Shown here piece by piece: positions 24,095-36,952 of a DNA stretch of 64,000 nt; position 1 is the first letter of the stretch, and each line of letters opens with the position of its first letter. Both the position numbers and the translations under genes were made by a program. The notes beneath the pieces were generated by a model that saw only the letters and a program-made list of their open reading frames with translations, was not told the origin of the DNA and made no database searches. The stretch is from assembly GCA_029465975.1 (NCBI GenBank), contig CM055743.1, forward strand, positions 18,519,507 to 18,583,506, written 5' to 3'. Origin of the DNA: Dallia pectoralis (lineage: Eukaryota > Chordata > Actinopteri > Esociformes > Umbridae).

Positions 24095-25850
24095 CCTCTC
24101 GGGGAATATATAATGTGGTTTAGGGGGTAGTGACAGTTCTAGGATCAGGCTTTCTGTCTCTTAATACAACAGAGGTTGTTGGGACACTTTATCATTACAC
24201 AATTACAGGCTGCAGTGTCAGTATTACGCCTCAGTTTATTTGCAAAGTTTCAAATCTAATCAAAAGTTTCACATTTGAAACTTCTCAAATGTGAGCGCTG
24301 CTAGGTGGGACCAATCCGTTTTAAACCAGCTCTGTACGCGTTGGGGATGCTAAATATATTTATAGGATCGACCGGGCACTTTTCAAAGCTTTTGACAGCT
24401 CTTTATGTAGAACAAGGCTTTGCCCTTCTGGGGCGCAACTCGATACAAGTGTAAAAAAGAGCTTATTAAAACAGTACTTGTTGATGAATGGTGTGTGTAC
24501 GGAGTCAGTGGTCTGAATGTAGATCAAGGTTTCGTTTCCATGGCCTTGGTTCCGGAATCGCCTTGCTCAGTCCATGTATAAAATGGCACACTATTCCTTA
24601 TGTCGTCAACTCTTTTGACCAGGGCCCATTAAGGTTTTTGCCACTACGTAAAGATTAGTGTGCAATTTGTTGAGTTTCAACTCCTTTTATTGACATAAGA
24701 CAAAAAAAATCTTAAGTGCAGTTCTGTTATAGCCCTCACATTGAAAAATACAGATCGGCAGGGCACTCAAACACATGTTATACTCTGCAAACCTTCAACT
24801 TCTAAACGATCTACAAAATTGAGCTCCTGTTTTTATTACTCGTCCTTGAGATGTTGGGTTAAGTGGTCGAAATCGTACGTTAACTTACATTATACTATAT
24901 ATTATAAAAACAGTCTCAATAGTATGCAGACGACACAGGCACTGGCTTCAATTCGGGTTGTCGGTGGACATCAATGCTTTTCACAGCAGCAATGTCTCTG
25001 GGCAGTAATCCACTTTCTGAGACAATTACGCAGATAGAAGTGGGAACTTTCAACCCAGAAGTGGCTCCAGAATGCTCGACAGGAGGACCTAGCGTCGGTA
25101 TCTACTAAAGTGGTTTAGGTGGATAAATACAAATGTTGTGCTAGAGACACTTTAGTGCAATAGTGCCCTTACCGTAATCACTTATTAAATATGAGGCAAT
25201 GCTCTCCTTCTATCTTTGAGACAACAGCCACTCTGTGTGGCGAAGTACTTGCCAGTGTCTGAAGAACGGGTAAAGCAGCATCTCGAAACCAACCCTAAAA
25301 AAGGTCAAGCCTACTAACGAACTTCGCCATGAAACTAATAGTTTTCAGGATGGAGTATGAATAAAGAATGCATCTAAATCCCCAGCTGACAACCCTTAAC
25401 CAACACCCGACTCCTTCAACTTCCTGTTCCTGTTTTCCATTGCAGTTTGAATGTTAAATCAAATAAAGGTGTGTATATGCTGTATAATTACGATTGCCGT
25501 TTTTCATTTATGCAGCCACGTGGATCTCGACAAATCTCCTCGAATATTTACGCGAAAAACCCGAAAGCCCAGCTTGACGCATCTTCGTGTAAATTGGTCC
25601 ATTTGGTGTGGGCTGAGGGGGCGTGGCCAGCCCAGTTAGCAGCGCAGTTGTGTGTACGAGAGCGAGGAATAGAGTGCGATGTATTAACAGTGCTCGGCCG
25701 CAAATTGGCAGGACCGACGTAGCGTGGATAAAGTTGCTTTTCCCTGCCCTCGTCACAGACCCAACAAGCAGCACCCCAGCGAGAATAATCCCAGTTCTCC
25801 CAATTACCCCGACGTTGGTTGATCTTAACTAGGTGATGTCAGTCCTGTAA
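24095..25850. other. Non-coding stretch containing a degenerate element copy
   Basis: A degraded copy of the salmonid semi-palindromic repeat lies at about 24575-24655 (GGCACACTATTCC, TTTTGACCAGGGCCCA). TATGCAGACGACACA near 24926 would read YADDT, a reverse-transcriptase-like motif, but its surroundings are not convincing. Confidence 0.4.
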
Positions 25851-25854
25851 TCTC

Positions 25855-26600
25855 GCACTCTCCCCGGACCTCTGATCACAACTTTGTCTCCTTGTCTCTT
25901 TCTCTCTCTTATGCCCCCCCCCCACACACACACAGTTCGTATTGGCATCTATCCTGTCACGTCCTCCGCATCCCAAATCCCTCTCCTTTCTCCGGAGTGG
26001 GCCGTCTTTACAAATCCTACGGCTCTCGCTGTCTCGTTTCCTCCTGGCCGGCTTGGCTTTCCCTTCATGCTCCGTGGCCTAATGGAGTCAGTGCGAGTTC
26101 ACAGCATTCTAGCATTCTTTCACTCCCTTTCCCTCGTCTCCCTGAGAGAACTAAAGCTGGTTATGTCTGATTGCCTGACAACATGCTCTCTTCACCCTCT
26201 GCACTCATACCGTCTACAGATCATCAGATTCCACTTCTCTACACCCCCCAACATTTCTTATCAACAGTGTCTCCCGACTTCTAGATGTCCATTTCCTCCC
26301 CTCCTAAAATAACTACATCTGACCCCTCTGATGTCAAACCTTGACTGGTACCTTTACTGTCTTTCCTTTGCAAGACACTTTCAAGCATGCTGTCTCCAAC
26401 ACCTGTGTTATATCTGCTGTGCCAAGTTACGTCGAGAGGATCACTGTCTGCCCAGCTATAACATACTAATGGTGTCCCCCAGGGCTCAGTTCTAGGCCCT
26501 CTCCTCTTTATACAGAGTCACTACGCTCTGTTATATCCTCACTTGGTCACTCCTATAATTTCCTTGAATGTCGATCCACAATCTCAAGCTCAAATTTGAC
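25855..26600 (+). mobile_element. LINE reverse-transcriptase remnant
   Basis: From 26468 the plus strand reads NGVPQGSVLGPLLFIQSHY, which is the conserved GxPQGSxLxPLLF block of non-LTR retrotransposon reverse transcriptases. The YADD catalytic motif expected shortly after is not present, where the sequence seems deleted. Upstream sequence with CTCCCCGGACCTCTGATCAC and CACCCCCCAACATTTC also resembles teleost LINE bodies. It is inactive. Confidence 0.75.
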
Positions 26601-26736
26601 AGCCTGGTTTGTTGTGTTCCTACAAACCCTTATATGTCAGTTATGTTTAGTATGTCTGCGTTTCTGTTGTTCCCGAATAGAAGTAGCTACCTCACGTTGC
26701 CTCTATTATTTAAGTTGCCATTTTCTATCCACTGTG

Positions 26737-26768
26737 TGTCGTTGTTGTTGTTGTTGTTGTTGTTGTTG
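26737..26768. repeat. (GTT)n microsatellite
   Basis: About ten GTT triplets followed by a T run. Confidence 0.9.
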
Positions 26769-27461
26769 TCATTTTTTTTTTCGGTGGAGGTCTCGGCCAA
26801 AAAATAGATTCCCAGACCCCCTTTTCACAAACAGTTTTAGAACAGTTAACTCGTTTATTTTATTTATTACAATCAAATTGTTTGTTTTTCAGTTGAATTT
26901 TTCAGGGACTTAAATAATTGTAGGTGCTAAGAGGATCATGTAAATGAATTATTTTGAATTCTCCATCTCGAGGCCCATCTGGCCGCTCTTTATAGCTCCC
27001 TGAGGGCCTGTTGAGAACTGGTCTGCAAAAATATGTAAAAATGACAATGAACAATGTCAAGAATACATAGATTTAAAGTGAATTATAAGATCGGTTCCCA
27101 GCATGCCTCGGTCCCAACTGTAAGCTTACCCACGATGCCACTGGGTTTGGGAAATTGGAAATTCCATGACTGTATTAATTTATTTGATGAAGAGTTGATT
27201 AGATTTGAGTATCTGCGGTCTACATTGAAATCAAATAATGATACATACTTAACGTTATATCAATCGCTGTTAATAGTATTGGTGTAGCTGGGTACAGAAC
27301 TGCTGCCCCGCAGATATCATAATAGCAACACATTTAAATTACCAATCCAAATAGGAAACAACTGCATTTATATGAACATAATTAAAAAAGCTAGAAAGCA
27401 TATGAAAGGGTTAAGGGGAGAAAATGAGGAGGGAACCAATACAGAGCTGGGGACGAGAGTG

Positions 27462-27672
<211 letters not shown>

Positions 27673-27899
27673 CAATTAGAGAGAAACAAAATGGTGGTAA
27701 TGGCTTTTCACAGCAGGGACGAGCAAAAGGGAGAGAGCTGACTGGAGAGACTAGCTAAAAGCACAGGAGTGTTTCGCTTTTAGTCGAGCCTCTGTGACAA
27801 AGGCAAAGGGGGCACGAAGCAGAGGGGCTATTGGTTAAAACAAGAGATCTGAGAAATAAGAAAGTTGAAAAGTACGAATTGCAGAATACAATACACAAA

Positions 27900-28280
27900 T
27901 ATGAGTTGAGCTATTCGAGTCGAATCTTCGCTGTCCGAATGGTATTCAAGTCAAGTGTTTTCCAGCGCTAGCTTTTTCTATTACAGCATTAGGCCACAAC
28001 AACCGTGTACCGCATGTTTTATCTTGTGCTTTAATAAAGCTTACAGCCCTCCTCTATCAATTAGCCGTCAGCTACGGCGGCGCACGTCGTCTCCATGGTT
28101 TCTTTACAGCTTAAATCACTGAATTACACTCTTACCTTTAGAGATAATTGCTTAATTGGTGTCTTTTCATATGCTGTCAGTGGACGGGGGCCCGAGAAAG
28201 GCTCCGATAAGGTTGTAATTATGTGGTTACTGCACATATCTAACGCCACCGTGCTGGAAAGGATGAGCTGACAGCCGGGG
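27900..28280. other. Candidate conserved non-coding element
   Basis: Non-repetitive, no ORF, with clustered TAAT/ATTA cores (CAATTAGC, GATAATTGCTTAATTG, GTAATTATG) among GC-balanced sequence. It resembles a developmental enhancer. Conservation cannot be tested here. Confidence 0.3.
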
Positions 28281-28305
28281 TCCTCTACAGCTGTGGACTG
28301 TCTTT

Positions 28306-28376
28306 GTGCATCCCAAATGACATACTATTCTTTAAATATCCCTCCACTTCAAAAGTAGTGCGCTGAGGGGAGCCTT
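28306..28376. repeat. Salmonid-type semi-palindromic repeat, partial copy
   Basis: GCATCCCAAATGACATACTA and CAAAAGTAGTGCGCTGAG are recognisable cores. Confidence 0.55.
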
Positions 28377-28488
28377 TTTGGAGACAGGCTCTCTAGCTCT
28401 TTCTCTCAGCCTCTGTTTTTCTCTCTCTCTATCTTTCTCTCTATCTTTGGCTTTATCTCTTTCTCCCTCTCTGACCTGTCAGTTACAG

Positions 28489-28521
<33 letters not shown>
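28489..28521. repeat. (TG)n microsatellite
   Basis: About sixteen TG dinucleotides. Confidence 0.9.
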
Positions 28522-28523
<2 letters not shown>

Positions 28524-29540
28524 AGAACGCCGCTACAATATGAATTAACTGTCAGCCGAAACAAAGCCTGTAGTAACTCCGTATCCAACAGAAATCGTTT
28601 CAATTCCCATCGCGGGTTGACTCCGTCCTGGGGCGTACGAACAAGGTTCCACTTCGTTCCTCCGTCAGTTTAACCTCAGGAAATGCTGTTTTAAATGTCA
28701 GATCAACTCTATTTGTTTCACGTCTCTGTTCACGAGCAGAGTAGGACTTGACACACTGTACTTCCAGCTGTTTACTTTTTACTTTAACCAGTCCCACCGT
28801 GGTCCATGTCTCTGTTCTGTATACTCCCCTATAAGTAATTACCTGAAATTACACATATTATATAATTACAGATGCAGGTGATGAAGTGTTAGATGTTACG
28901 AGTACAAAGAAGGAAGAGAAATAGAGGATGAGACGGTTGTATTTTCACACTACTGCAGACGTTGTTTGGCTTTAATGCAAAACAATGCAGGCGAATACTT
29001 TGTGAGTGTGAATTATCGTATGCAGTAAACGGGAGAACAGTATGCCAGCACAGTGAAAGGATTTGCCACAAACTCAACTGACTGGTTTCTCTCCTGAGTC
29101 TGTTCAGACAGTATAACTGTGCATGTCACCTTCTAGCTGAACTCATTTCCACAAATTGAACATAAAATTAAAAACATCATGAATAAGAAAAATAAATGAC
29201 ACTACACTTTTCTTAGTCATTCATAGTCTTGATTTTGCACGTTTTTGGCATCACCTTATTTTCAGTAAATTTGTTACAAATCCAAACAAGCATGTCTGTA
29301 GAGCACAATGAGTTGAGTAATACATTTTGATTTACTCTGTATTCTTTTGTTGGTAGGTGAGTTAAACATATGTCTTCTACCGGAGACAGGATTGGATGCA
29401 TTAGAGGAGAGAATTGGATCACATGCTTAAAGTGAGACATGGCGAAATATAAAGAAATAAGTCAAGATTTTAGTAAGAATCGGTTAATTACCTGTAAATT
29501 CAAGGATTGGTTCTTCATTGCTGAGGCTAACCACCAGAGT
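28522..29540. other. Non-coding stretch
   Basis: Nothing recognised; AT-rich with short ORFs only. Confidence 0.4.
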
Positions 29541-30077
29541 TGATTTTTCTAGTCAATTTAGCTAGCCCATTATGTTGATTTTTCTAGTCAATTTAGCTAG
29601 CCCATTATGTTGATTTTTCTAGTCAATTTAGCTAGCCCATTATGTTGATTTTTCTAGTCAATTTAGCTAGCCCATTATGTTGATTTTTCTAGTCAATTTA
29701 GCTAGCCCATTATGTTGATTTTTCTAGTCAATTTAGCTAGCCCATTATGTTGATTTTTCTAGTCAATTTAGCTAGCCCATTATGTTGATTTTTCTAGTCA
29801 ATTTAGCTAGCCCATTATGTTGATTTTTCTAGTCAATTTAGCTAGCCCATTATGTTGATTTTTCTAGTCAATTTAGCTAGCCCATTATGTTGATTTTTCT
29901 AGTCAATTTAGCTAGCCCATTATGTTGATTTTTCTAGTCAATTTAGCTAGCCCATTATGTTGATTTTTCTAGTCAATTTAGCTAGCCCATTATGTTGATT
30001 TTTCTAGTCAATTTAGCTAGCCCATTATGTTGATTTTTCTAGTCAATTTAGCTAGCCCATTATGTTGATTTTTCTAG
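29541..30077. repeat. 35-bp minisatellite, 15 identical units
   Basis: Fifteen consecutive 35-bp units containing TGATTTTTCTAGTCAATTTA and GCTAGCCCATTATGT. By eye they are identical to each other, with no spacers. A sixteenth partial unit ends at TTTCTAGC. Confidence 0.97.
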
Positions 30078-30718
30078 CTAACTAACTCTGAATCGCTCCT
30101 TTAAAAAATCGTACTAGACCAAAAGACCAGGTCTGACGCTCCCAAAAACCGGGCCAAATAACCAAGATAAATGTAAACGGATAGAAAATTAAGTATTGCA
30201 ATATATTAATAAACTTGTACATGTTTTTCTTATCCAACAAAACAATATCACCTTTTAGTAAAAAATGAAGGTGTCCTTGATTAAAGCCGACTATCTAAAG
30301 CCACTAGCGTACTAAGGAATAAGGAAGTGATATCTCCTCATCCACTCAACCACTCATGAGTTTCTGTATCTCAGAGGAAAGTACGAGAGGAAGAGGATTT
30401 GGAACTTAATGAGCCAGTTTCTTGGACTAGGAAACCCAGTAGAGCGCCAAAGAAATTATGCTCATAGGACATTTTCTCTGTTCATGAAACCGGACAAATG
30501 AGTACAAAAAGTTGTACTCAGAGAAGCCAGCATTGAACTAGTCTGAAACTTTCATATGGTAGCTTAAACTGCTTGTGATTTGAACATTTTCAGTGAAACC
30601 AAATGAGACTTTTGCTTGTCTACGCTGATCTTGAAGAGGCACAGAAAATGTAAACTTACAATTTTGACTAACAACAAGGCTATTAAAAAAAATGCCACAA
30701 ATGTTATGTGCCAACGAT
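30078..30718. other. Non-coding stretch between two minisatellites
   Basis: No exon or mobile element recognised. Confidence 0.4.
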
Positions 30719-31183
30719 TTATAGGTGCCACAGGGATAATGCTATGGTGACCAGTTTGATTTATAGGTGCCACAGGGATAATGCTATGGTGACCAGTTTG
30801 ATTTATAGGTGCCACAGGGATAATGCTATGGTGACCAGTTTGATTTATAGGTGCCACAGGGATAATGCTATGGTGACCAGTTTGATTTATAGGTGCCACA
30901 GGGATAATGCTATGGTGACCAGTTTGATTTATAGGTGCCACAGGGATAATGCTATGGTGACCAGTTTGATTTATAGGTGCCACAGGGATAATGCTATGGT
31001 GACCAGTTTGATTTATAGGTGCCACAGGGATAATGCTATGGTGACCAGTTTGATTAATGCTATGGTGACCAGTTTGATTTATAGGTGCCACAGGGATAAT
31101 GCTATGGTGACCAGTTTGATTTATAGGTGCCACAGGGATAATGCTATGGTGACCAGTTTGATTAATGCTATGGTGACCAGTTT
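30719..31183. repeat. 42-bp minisatellite with 24-bp deletion variants
   Basis: About ten copies of a 42-bp unit (TATAGGTGCCACAGGGATAA then TGCTATGGTGACCAGTTTGA...) plus two 24-bp units that lack the same 18 bases. Both short units occur near the right end, two full units apart. Confidence 0.96.
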
Positions 31184-32735
31184 GCAGTTAAACTTAAAGT
31201 CGTAGCCTGTCTCTTTCACTAAATGCTATCCGGCTCCCGGCGTTCACCAGAAAAGCCCTTCAGAAAGACTCATCAGTTTGCTAACGACCCATTACTGAAC
31301 GAACTGCAAGCGCAACGTTTAAAAAATCTCCTCTGTGTTAAAAAACGTCTCCGCGCTTTAGTGAACCACACTTCCTGCGTAGCCAAATAAAGTCAGCCGA
31401 GACTTCCGATCGGAAACAACGGGGTCCAAATCTGTGGCCCCTGTGTCTCAGCGGGTTGGGAGGAGAGATTAGTTCTGCTCTGGTAACGACAGATCGTAAA
31501 AACACAAAGGAAGTGAGGAAAGAATAGAAGAAACAGAGTGAGGGGAGGGGGTGGGGGGTGGATTAGTGCCACTTCAGGAATGACAGAACACGAGAAGAGA
31601 GGGACGAGCGGAACGGGAGAGACGAAAGAACTCGTGGAGTTTAGCGAGAATTAGTTTCACATCAGAGACGCAGGATTGAAAGATGCGGCGAGGGTTTAGG
31701 CAATATTGGTGAGATCGGGAGAAACCAAACACGTTCTCAATCAGTTGGTTTCTCCGGGAGGAACGCCGTGGCTCGCTGTCTCCGTGGACATAAGAAAACA
31801 CCACATGGAGTGAAATTACCCATTTAATTACATCATATATGCGGTGTCACTTTACGTGTGTCAATATAAAGCATCCCGTTTGCCCGCTTGGTTAGGGCAT
31901 GGACACGTTCAATGCGACCGCTGTGTCGCCACGGGTGTTATAAACATATGCGGTCACTAACGTGAGTCTCATGATTTAAATATAAATGTCATTGTCGAAA
32001 CCGCACCCGATGTTTTGCCGGGTCAGGTGAAAATAAACGACACTTCCATCTCGAGTGTGAGTGTTCCCGTTTTAGCCTGTCGAATACGTTTGGGTGCTTT
32101 TTTCAGCTTTGCCCTGAGAGAGTTCACGCTCGGGGTTTCTATGGCTACTTCCCCATTAACGATGAGCCAGATGACAGACTCAGAGCTCGGACCACGGCTG
32201 CGGTCCAGCAAGCGGTTGTTAGGGAGAAGTCAGAACTGTCAGAACTGGACATCCGGCTAAAGTGAACACGGGTGAGGTCACTCAGTAACTGCGCTGCTAA
32301 CAGAGTCCAGGGGAGGAACACGTCCTTTGCTTTGTACAGAAACTACAGACCCACTGTGAAAACCCGACGACGATCCCAGTGTGCATTTCAACTCCCAGCT
32401 CTGACAAATGCAGGGACGCGGACCGAGAGAGAAATACAGACGGAGAGAAAGAACACCGGGGGTATTGGGGTTAGAGAAGAGAGGAGACAGAACAGGGAAC
32501 GAGGGGTAGAGGTAGAGAAGGAGGGGAAACGGAGAGAGGGAAGGACAGAGGGGGAAAGAGAGGGAGCACAGAGAGACAGAGGGAGAATTCTGCTGTTTAA
32601 TTAGCAGCCCTGGAGAGCTGGTAGATCCAGAGAGGTAACGGGGATGTTCTTTAATTGGCCCAGCGCTGACGAGAGGGTTAAGAAGACAGGAAAACTGGTA
32701 CATCTGTGTGTGTTTTGTTTCATCTGTTAGTGAGA
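31184..32735. other. Non-coding stretch, GA-rich in part
   Basis: Purine-biased around 32430-32590 (GAGAGAGAAA, GGGAGGG). The ORFs here are low-complexity. No gene recognised. Confidence 0.4.
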
Positions 32736-32773
32736 TAGGGAGAGCGTGTGTGTGTGTGTGTGTGTGTGTGTAG
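32736..32773. repeat. (TG)n microsatellite
   Basis: Short TG tract. Confidence 0.85.
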
Positions 32774-33452
32774 AGGCAGACTGTGCGTACGTGATTCCCA
32801 GATACGGAGACGGTTGTCATGACTCAGGACGGATCGGAGTGAGAGCACCACGGATACGAACTGGCTAACGGGAGAGATGGATGAGCGTGAGCGCATTGGG
32901 AAGGCGAAAGACAGAGACGGATGGAGTCAGAACTGTGGCTACAGAGGGGCGGAGCTACGCGGAGGGAGAAGCGTCACGGACGCGCCGAGTAGAACCGCGA
33001 GAGTTTGTGGAGAAATGACAAGTCGAGAACGCCGGAGAAAGAAACGAGGGCTAACAGGAAAGAAACGAGGGCTAACAAGCGGCGCAGGGAAAGAGCGCGA
33101 GCGTGGGTCAGGACGAGGTGCGCGCGTGCGCGTTCGTGCACATGTGTGGTCGAGGGAAATCAAAACAGCTCAGCAACCTTGGCCCCGGTTTACACACTTG
33201 GAAAAACAACAACATTATTCTAACCACCGGTGAAGTCGATACGTGCGACACCATGTATTGGTGATCAATCAAAGTGCCAGGACAGAATTGATCACGCTCA
33301 GTCAGATGTGACATAAACAAGGGCGGCGCGATCGATGCAACGTTGGCCTAGTCGCTCCCAGACAAATGCACTGTATCTCAATTAACTTCTCATCGTGCAT
33401 CTGTATTTTTGATAAAGAGACCTGTTTACGCGTACCTTCTCGATAGACATGG
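32774..33452. other. CpG-containing non-coding stretch
   Basis: Contains the 21-bp direct duplication GAAACGAGGGCTAACA... at about 33040-33080. ORFs on both strands are short and compositionally biased. No gene recognised. Confidence 0.35.
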
Positions 33453-33615
33453 GATGTCCCAAGCTGGATGATGTCCCAAGCCTGGAGGATGTCCCAAGCT
33501 GGATGATGTCCCGCCCTGGGGGATGTCCCAAGCCCTGGAGGATGTCCCAAGCTGGAGGATGTCCCAAGCTGGAGGATGTCCCAAGCTGGAGGATGTCCCA
33601 AGCTGGAGGATGCCC
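33453..33615. repeat. 17-bp minisatellite (GATGTCCCAAGCTGGAG)
   Basis: About nine copies of the 17-bp unit with length variants in the left half (CCCTGG, CCGCCC). Confidence 0.92.
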
Positions 33616-35325
33616 CCAAAGCAAACGACGAGCAAACCTGTTCGAGCATTAGCACTAGCTGTTTGTTATTGATGTTTTGTATCACGTGATATCTATATCA
33701 AACATACAAATAAATCCACACAGGTAATCATACATAGAAGAGAAAACTTTAAGACAGACATTAAACAAGAGTATACATTTTTTCTCTGACACAGCAACTA
33801 AAGTATAAATATAAAATATGAAACCGTTTCCACAATTTTTACCAACAACTTAGAACGTGTGGTGTTTTTAAAACGTTTGACTTTGAACGCGTTTGGAGGA
33901 CATTTGCTCATGACATCGGCAAAAATCCCTTGCTCAATGTCCTTTGTGTCCAAACACACCGAATCCAAAGTTGTCTTTGTTGTGTTGTCCTCAAATACAC
34001 TGTATGTGAACAGCTTACTGAGAGAGAGAAATGTGAGTGCAGACAGTCTGGGAGGTGCTGTGATTATTCCGCAAATACACACGTTAGCAAACCAATCAGA
34101 CGCCTGACAGGGCGCGTACGACAACGAGTCACTTAATTATAGTTAGACGCTAATTACTCGGGATTCGAGCGATTCTGATCGCACAGGCGGCTCGGCCTTT
34201 TTATAATTACACGTGCGCAGGTTACACGACCAAAACAGTACTCGAATTCAAATGCGTGGGTCGTGGTTGTGGGCGAGGTATTTTGTGGGAATCGTGATTC
34301 AGCCCGTGATTAAGCGATGTAAAAGACAAACAGATTGTAGGGATCAACTGTGTTATCCTGACTCCCCTAATGGTGTGGGCTGGTACAATATAACGCGGCT
34401 ATACCTCCACATTAATCCACGCCGGAATCGCCGCCACGCTCACCGCTGGCAGTATCAATTACTCCGTGATTAGGCGGCTATACGAAGGGGAGGAGGGAAA
34501 TGAGGTCTTCCACAACAGAGCAGCTTCTATCTCGGGCTAATTGATACTGGTTCTGACCCCAGGTGGGGTCGTCTTGCGGAGCCCGCCGAAGCAGCGGAGC
34601 AGCGAGGCACCGCTCCGATATTGAGCTCCGCGAGCCGGTTGGCGAGGGAGCCGCAGACGCCCGGTCAACTGTAAAATGTTAAAAGTCCCGACTAAATTGA
34701 CTAGAATGTCAAGTGTAATGTCCCGTTGGTGTAAAACATTTCTTATTAAAGCCGCGGGGGAGATTACGAAACGCGACAGGATCTGGAGGTGCGTTTGGTT
34801 TGTATTTACGCTCCGGAACGTTCGATTGATTGAAATTGTGCGGTACCGAAAGACTGGTTAAAAAATGGGAGGTGTTGGTTTAAGGAGGTATTTTCTCCTT
34901 TAAGTAGCCACACCCATCAAATGAGAGCAAAAGAACCTCGAGGTCTGTTTGTGAAACGTGCTAAGTAGCAAACGGAAACGCACTTGCCCATTCAGAAGCC
35001 CAATTTGAGTTACTCAACATTATAAGAATGATAATTCTGTTGTTTTTATCGAGTTTCCGCATCAAATGTTTATTCAGATTTTTCAAACTAGTAAACATGG
35101 GGTACCGTTTTCAGATGAGGAAACAGAGCTGCAGAACGGAGAGCTTTCACCCAATTGTTGTAATTAAGGATAAGCTGGCTGGTAATATAATAATACACAT
35201 ATTTAAATAGGCACTTATTACTGCCTGTTTCTAATTCACTTGTAACGCAGTGCTTTAATGGCGTGCTCACGTCTTACTGGAACGGATTGAGAACGGATGA
35301 ATGATGGAGGGGTTTGATGATGGGG
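33616..35325. other. Non-coding stretch with TAAT-rich and CpG-rich segments
   Basis: 34130-34480 has clustered TAATTA, CTAATTAC and GTGATTAAGC words with balanced base composition and is a candidate conserved element. 34560-34670 is CpG-rich (GGAGCCCGCCGAAGCAGCGG) without a linked ORF. Confidence 0.35.
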
Positions 35326-35331
35326 TGAGAG

Positions 35332-35376
<45 letters not shown>

Positions 35377-35378
35377 GA

Positions 35379-35419
<41 letters not shown>
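35326..35419. repeat. (GA)n microsatellite
   Basis: Almost pure GA tract of about 94 bp. Confidence 0.95.
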
Positions 35420-35421
<2 letters not shown>

Positions 35422-35784
35422 GCCACCCAGTGAGGAAGTTGGCAGATTGCAGAAGGGAAGGAGGAGGAGTACGTGTATTTTTCCATCTCTTCTCCTAGCA
35501 CCTCCCTCGCTTCAATGCCCTCTCACTCCACAGGCCGTCTCTCCATCACGGAGTGAGGGAGGAGAACGGACAGCACAGCCTCGAGCCAATGGAGCGGTAG
35601 AGGGAAGGAGGGAGGGATGGAGGGGGGAGGGCAGGAGGGAGAGGAGAAGGCTGAGGGAGGGCAGGAGGTATGACAAGACAGAAAATTAGACCGTATCCTG
35701 AAGTGTTTACTTCAAATTCCCCCATCTTTTTGCTGCCTAGGGTGGTCCAGCAGGCACTGCCTCCTGCGCTCATGTTTCACTGCA

Positions 35785-35940
35785 GAGTTTATATTTAACA
35801 TTCAAGTCATTAAGCAGCGCTCTTTTTTCCAGAGCAACTTACAAAGGTGAGTGAATGCGTTCTCATATTTTCATCCTGGCCTCCTGTGGGAAATGAACCC
35901 GTCGCAGGTGCCAAGTTCTACGTAATGAGCTGCCCAACAT
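35785..35940 (-). mobile_element. tRNA-derived SINE, minus orientation
   Basis: On the minus strand a B-box-like GACGGGTTCATTTCCCA is followed about 85 bp later by GTAAGTTGCTCTGG and GAGCGCTGCTTAATGACTT. This is the widespread teleost SINE tail (GCTCTGGATAAGAGCGTCTGCTAAATGACTT type) with substitutions. Confidence 0.65.
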
Positions 35941-36952
35941 TTGATTCTGCCCCACATGGCTTTACACAAACTCGCTCGCTTCTACCTTTCCCCCCATTGT
36001 CTATCCAACAAGGCATAAAAATACAAATATTCAATATATTTATACACAAATGTGATGCAAAAGACATTGTAATCGTTTTGATTTTGTTCACATTTGTTAT
36101 GTTTTATATAAAAAATACCATCAAATGTTGAGTGGGTGCAGAAAACAAAATGAAACCGAAAAACTAAACTTCTTTACCCTTCTTATGTTTATTCTATCCC
36201 AGCGGCACTTTTTGTGACAACCTTGGCGGCTTCACCTTTCCATCGCCCACTGGATTGTGACTAAAAGTGAGTGTTTAAAATATGACCTTTGACCCCTAGA
36301 ACTGGATAGAAATCCAGGAAGTATACAGCAGTGTGTATATCCATGCAATTAGAGAAAACAGCTGGGTTCCTCAGATCGTAGAGATTGCAATTAATGAGAT
36401 AGTTAAGCATGTCTAAAAACAAAAATGACTTAATTAAGAAACATAGTGTCTCAGCATTTGTCCGAGAATAATTGGTTAAATATCGTTTCCACCATTCCAC
36501 CGTTTTTATACAACGTGATAATAGTTCCAATAATTACAAATAATTTATACAACACAATGACGTTAAGTTTATACAGGAGTCTCCATGCCCGGCCTTTGTA
36601 CCAAGCAAAAGTACACACATCTATGTTTTTTAATATGGTATTTTCATCGTTAAAGTTGCTTATCCCAAACAGTTGTGGCTAAGAACGTACAAATGTATTT
36701 GTTAAGCACATATTTTGCAAATATAACTGAAACTCTTTCGGTTTAGTCTTCTGTAAACGCCTGTCTTTAACATGACAGTATTGGGTCTACACAAGATGGA
36801 TACATGAAAAAGAGATATCGAATACAAAAGTCTCTCGTAGGTTACGCATTTTCTAGTCTTTCAAATACTTTCTTTATTAAACACACAGAAAGAAACACCT
36901 GACATGGATTCTGCAGGAGCGTCAGCGAAGTGTGTATCGAAGTCAAATACGG
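35941..36952. other. AT-rich non-coding stretch
   Basis: No exon or mobile element recognised. Confidence 0.4.

Noticed and set aside
29541..31183. CRISPR-like look of regularly spaced identical repeats
   Set aside because: The repeats are directly abutting with no unique spacers, and the genome is a vertebrate one. They are minisatellites.
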